The position numbers and the translations under genes were made by a program. The notes below the pieces were generated by a model, which was not told the origin of the DNA, searched no databases, and saw nothing but the letters and a program-made list of their open reading frames with translations. Positions 34,497-37,178 of a stretch of 37,178 nucleotides of DNA are shown in pieces (within the stretch, counting starts at the first letter, position 1; the number at the start of each line of letters is the position of its first letter). Origin of the DNA: Gammaproteobacteria bacterium (GTDB lineage: Bacteria > Pseudomonadota > Gammaproteobacteria > Tenderiales > Tenderiaceae); assembly GCA_021731365.1 (NCBI GenBank), contig JAKFXL010000041.1:1-37178 (forward strand). Reading direction: 5' to 3'.

Positions 34497-35849
34497 TTAC
34501 TCTCCCGCAACTGTCATGTTGCTGATCAGGATGGAGCCGGTGTGGATATTGCCACGGCTATCCACATCATTGCCAATGGCAACGATATCCTTAAACATCT
34601 GTTTCATGTTGCCCGCCACCGTCAGCTCCTCCACCGGGTACTGGATCACACCGTTTTCGACCCAAAACCCGGCGGCACCGCGGGAGTAGTCCCCCGTGAC
34701 CATATTGGCCCCCTGACCCATCATCTCAGTCACCAGCAGACCGGTCCCCATCTCACGACAGAGCCCTTGAAGATCAGAGCCACCACTGCTGACAAACAGG
34801 TTGTGCACCCCCCCGGCATTACCGGTGGTCTGGCGACCCAGGCGACGCGCCGAATAGCTATCCAGCACATAACTCTGCAACCGGCCATCAATAATAAAGG
34901 CACGATCCTGTGTCGCTACCCCTTCACGATCAAAGGGGGCGCTGCTATTCCCACGCAGTAGCTGTGGCCGCTCATCAATCTGCATAAAGTCGGGAAAGAC
35001 CTGCTCACCCAAGGCATCCAGCAGGAAGGACGAACGGCGATACTGGGCACCGCCACGAATAGCACTCAGAAAACTGCCGATCAGGCCACTGGCAATCTCC
35101 GCCGAAAAGAGCACCGGCACGTTGCAGGTCTTAACCCGCCGTGCACCAAGACGCCTGAGCGTACGCTCCGCCGCCTTGCGCCCCACCGCCTCCGGCGACT
35201 CCAGCGCATCCGCATGGCGTGACGAGGTATACCAGTAGTCGCGCTGCATATTCTCATCCTGCTCGGCCAGTACCGAACAGCTCAAGCCGTGACGGGTACC
35301 GCCATAGGCCCCGACAAAACCGTGGCTATTGCCATAGACCCGGAAACTCTGATGGCTGCTGACACTCGCCCCTTCAGAGTTGCTGATGCGTTTATCAAAA
35401 CCCCGCGCCGCCGCCTCACATACCAGCGCCAGTTCGATCGCCCGCTCCGCCGTAATATCCCAGGGGTGGGTCAGATCCAGATCAGGGATATCCTTCGCCA
35501 TCAGTGCCGCATCGGCCAACCCGGCAAACTCATCCGCCGCAGTATAACGGGCGATGCGACAGGCGGCAGCAACGGTATCTTTGATCGCGGCATCGGCAAA
35601 ATCAGAGGTGCTGGCAGAACCTTTTACCTGACCGACATAGACCGTCACCCCCAGCCCCTTGTCGTGGTTATGCTCCACCGTCTCCACCTCACCCAACCGC
35701 GCCGTCACCGACAGCCCCGACTCGATACTCACCGCCGCCTCCGCCGCCGTCGCCCCCTGCACACGGGCCTCGGCGAGGATATCAGCCACCACATTTTCGA
35801 GCTGTTCACGACTATAGATAGAGTTTTTAATCACTGGCATCTGCGCCAT
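34497..35849 (-). CDS. pmbA: PmbA/TldE, subunit of the TldD/TldE metalloprotease
   Basis: The start is taken at ATG 35849, giving 450 residues, the usual family length. The frame extends to 35897 but without a good site. PmbA (TldE) forms a heterodimer with the metal-carrying TldD and degrades unfolded or leader peptides, for example in microcin maturation. Family phrases are seen: GLGVTVYVGQVKGSASTSD, ISNSEGASVSSHQSFRVYG, HADALESPEAVGRKAAERTL, PVLFSAEIASGLIGSFLSAI, and the C-terminal GDYSRGAAGFWVENGVIQY. It has no HExxH, as expected of the non-catalytic partner. It diverges from yjgA across 65 bases, a conserved pairing. Confidence 0.94.
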   Translation of the reverse strand: MAQMPVIKNSIYSREQLENVVADILAEARVQGATAAEAAVSIESGLSVTARLGEVETVEHNHDKGLGVTVYVGQVKGSASTSDFADAAIKDTVAAACRIARYTAADEFAGLADAALMAKDIPDLDLTHPWDITAERAIELALVCEAAARGFDKRISNSEGASVSSHQSFRVYGNSHGFVGAYGGTRHGLSCSVLAEQDENMQRDYWYTSSRHADALESPEAVGRKAAERTLRRLGARRVKTCNVPVLFSAEIASGLIGSFLSAIRGGAQYRRSSFLLDALGEQVFPDFMQIDERPQLLRGNSSAPFDREGVATQDRAFIIDGRLQSYVLDSYSARRLGRQTTGNAGGVHNLFVSSGGSDLQGLCREMGTGLLVTEMMGQGANMVTGDYSRGAAGFWVENGVIQYPVEELTVAGNMKQMFKDIVAIGNDVDSRGNIHTGSILISNMTVAGE

Positions 35850-35914
35850 AAAGCACCGTTCCTTTATGTTTCCACAACTATATTTTTTCGCCCACATCGG
35901 TTACCGTAGCGACC

Positions 35915-36436
35915 ATGCAAAATGACGATCAATTTGAATACGACGAGCCCCAGGGCAAAAGCAAATCCCAGCTCAAACGGGAGATGACTGCCCTACAATC
36001 GCTTGGCACCCAGCTGGTCAGACTCTCCAATAAGGAGCTGAGCCATATCCCCCTGCCGGAAAAACTGGCCGAGGCGATCAAGCTGGCCCGCACCATCAAC
36101 AGCAACAGTGGCCTACGGCGACAGATGCAATATATCGGACGCCTGATGCGCGAGATCGACGCAGACCCCATCCAACACGCCTACGACCTGCTGATCAGCG
36201 GCAAACAGGCATCGACCCAGCAGTTCCACAATGTTGAAGTCTGGCGCGACAACATCATCGCCAATGGCGAGAGCGCCATCGAAACCTTTCTCGCCGACCA
36301 CCCCAACGCAGAGCGGCAACGGCTGCGCCAACTGCTACTCAACATCAAAAAAGAGCAGGACAAAAACCAGCCCCCCAAATCAGCGCGGCTGCTGTACCGC
36401 TATCTGCGCGAACTGCTGGAACCCGGCGCGGAGTAA
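35915..36436 (+). CDS. darP: Ribosome-associated protein YjgA/DarP (DUF615)
   Basis: A 173-residue DUF615 protein that associates with late 50S assembly intermediates. Family phrases are KSKSQLKREMTALQSLGTQL, LSHIPLPEKLAEAIKLAR, LRRQMQYIGRLMREID and the charged C-terminal LLLNIKKEQDKNQPPKSARL with YRYLRELL. It is highly basic with acidic ends and all-helical. It stands back to back with pmbA, as in many gammaproteobacteria. No strong ribosome-binding site precedes the ATG. Confidence 0.92.
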   Translation: MQNDDQFEYDEPQGKSKSQLKREMTALQSLGTQLVRLSNKELSHIPLPEKLAEAIKLARTINSNSGLRRQMQYIGRLMREIDADPIQHAYDLLISGKQASTQQFHNVEVWRDNIIANGESAIETFLADHPNAERQRLRQLLLNIKKEQDKNQPPKSARLLYRYLRELLEPGAE

Positions 36437-36599
36437 GAGTAACACGCACACCCCCCAGACAGCATCACCGGCGGCCTACAACGCCCCATCTTTAACCGCG
36501 TCACCACCCTGCTCTACCAGAAAGTTTAGACTTGATCTGACACCCAGCTTAAATAATAGAGAATCACCATCTCTTGTATGACTGGAACGACCATTAAAT

Positions 36600-37178
36600 C
36601 TACCAATCTGCACTCACAAATTTTTTCAGTTCGATCGACTCTTTATCGTTGTACAGCCGTATCTTGATCTGCGACCGTGGCATGCGGGGTTCAAAATCAA
36701 GGTAGACCTTTTGGCCATTGGCGCCGAGTTTTTCAAAGGCGGCCATGGTTTCGAACTCATCGAACTTGACCCTGAATATTACATTTCTCTCGTTAACAGG
36801 CGCTGAGAATAATACCTGACTCGGCACTGGACGCAATTTACTCGCAGCATTTTTATCAGCCCAAAACCACTTACGCTCAGACTCACCATTAACAAAACTA
36901 ACAGTCGCATCATCGGTTTGATTAATATCACCACTGGGCAACCACTCGTAGCGGTTTCGATAACGTGACCAAAGGTCAAACGGAACGCCGTCCCGTTTTA
37001 AGGAGTCCAATTCGGCGGCTGTGAGCACATCTTCCATTACCTCCCTGACATAGTCATCACTATCCTGTTTGTCCTTAAAAGGGAGTGCAAAGGCGGCACC
37101 GGGATCCAGATTTATTTTTTCGGCCTGGCCAAAAAAGACCTCGATGTAGTCACCTCGCCCCCCCACCCAGACCGCCAC
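36600..37178 (-). CDS. Unidentified protein, 3' part only (runs off the right edge)
   Basis: The frame is open to the end of the window. The GTG at the edge is not evidence of a start, so the N terminus is missing. The visible 192 residues are soluble and mixed: VWVGGRGDYIEVFFGQAEK, an acidic helix region (DDYVREVMEDVLTAAELDSL), WSRYRNRYEWLPSG, then beta-rich EFETMAAFEKLGANGQKVY and SQIKIRLYNDKESIELKKFV. Two widely spaced beta-rich parts with a Trp/Tyr-rich centre suggest a DUF2931-like lipoprotein, but I am not sure and give no function. The codon choice is more A/T-rich (ATA, TTA) than in the neighbouring pmbA and yjgA. Confidence 0.6.
   Translation of the reverse strand: MAVWVGGRGDYIEVFFGQAEKINLDPGAAFALPFKDKQDSDDYVREVMEDVLTAAELDSLKRDGVPFDLWSRYRNRYEWLPSGDINQTDDATVSFVNGESERKWFWADKNAASKLRPVPSQVLFSAPVNERNVIFRVKFDEFETMAAFEKLGANGQKVYLDFEPRMPRSQIKIRLYNDKESIELKKFVSADW

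Noticed and set aside
35289-35909. Plus-strand open frame (206 codons) opposite pmbA
   Set aside because: Arg/His-rich shadow of pmbA that also runs into the start region of yjgA.

Overview
The window is a compact stretch of a gammaproteobacterial chromosome. The gene order pmbA, mlaFEDCB, ibaG, murA, hisGDCBHAFIE, tatABC, DegS/AlgW-like protease, Nif3 is typical of free-living or symbiotic gammaproteobacteria outside the enterics. The short HisG and the single-function HisB also argue against Escherichia-type relatives. I cannot name the genus from the sequence.

Layout from left to right. Positions 2-1325 (+) hold the 3' end of a SPOR-domain protein and a secreted glycine-zipper protein. 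Positions 1508-5388 (-) form a surface-structure locus: a FlgT-like lipoprotein, a PapD-like periplasmic chaperone and two secreted DUF4402 proteins. Positions 5705-8683 (-) carry rpe, gph and trpE, with two tiny Trp-containing ORFs chained just upstream of trpE. Positions 8840-10221 (+) carry a DUF3530 protein and a CopD-like membrane protein. Positions 10297-17638 (-) are a complete alternative complex III operon (actA, actB1, actB2, actC, actD, actE, actF), which encodes a quinol oxidoreductase unrelated to the bc1 complex. Then come Nif3 (-) and a DegS/AlgW-like protease (+). Positions 20092-29869 (-) form a long, tightly packed run from ibaG and murA through the whole his operon to tatABC. 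Positions 30059-34466 (-) are the mla lipid-transport operon, with a translationally coupled TolC-family gene inserted between mlaD and mlaC. The right end holds pmbA (-), yjgA/darP (+) and a partial unidentified gene (-).

Functional links. ActB1 carries a twin-arginine signal followed by a lipobox cysteine, and its export machinery (TatABC) is encoded about 3.9 kb away. The Act complex would oxidise membrane quinol and pass electrons through pentahaem ActA and monohaem ActE to an oxidase that is not encoded here. The Mla proteins, MurA, PmbA and the DegS-like protease serve envelope homeostasis. The DUF4402 locus looks like a chaperone-assisted surface fibre or adhesin system whose outer-membrane component is not visible in this window.

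Points most worth a second look: the act operon lies next to Nif3, where, as I recall, many relatives carry petABC; the DUF4402, PapD-like and FlgT-like cluster; the TolC gene inside mla; and the chained Trp-codon ORFs ahead of trpE. I found no tRNA, rRNA, CRISPR array or intact insertion sequence.
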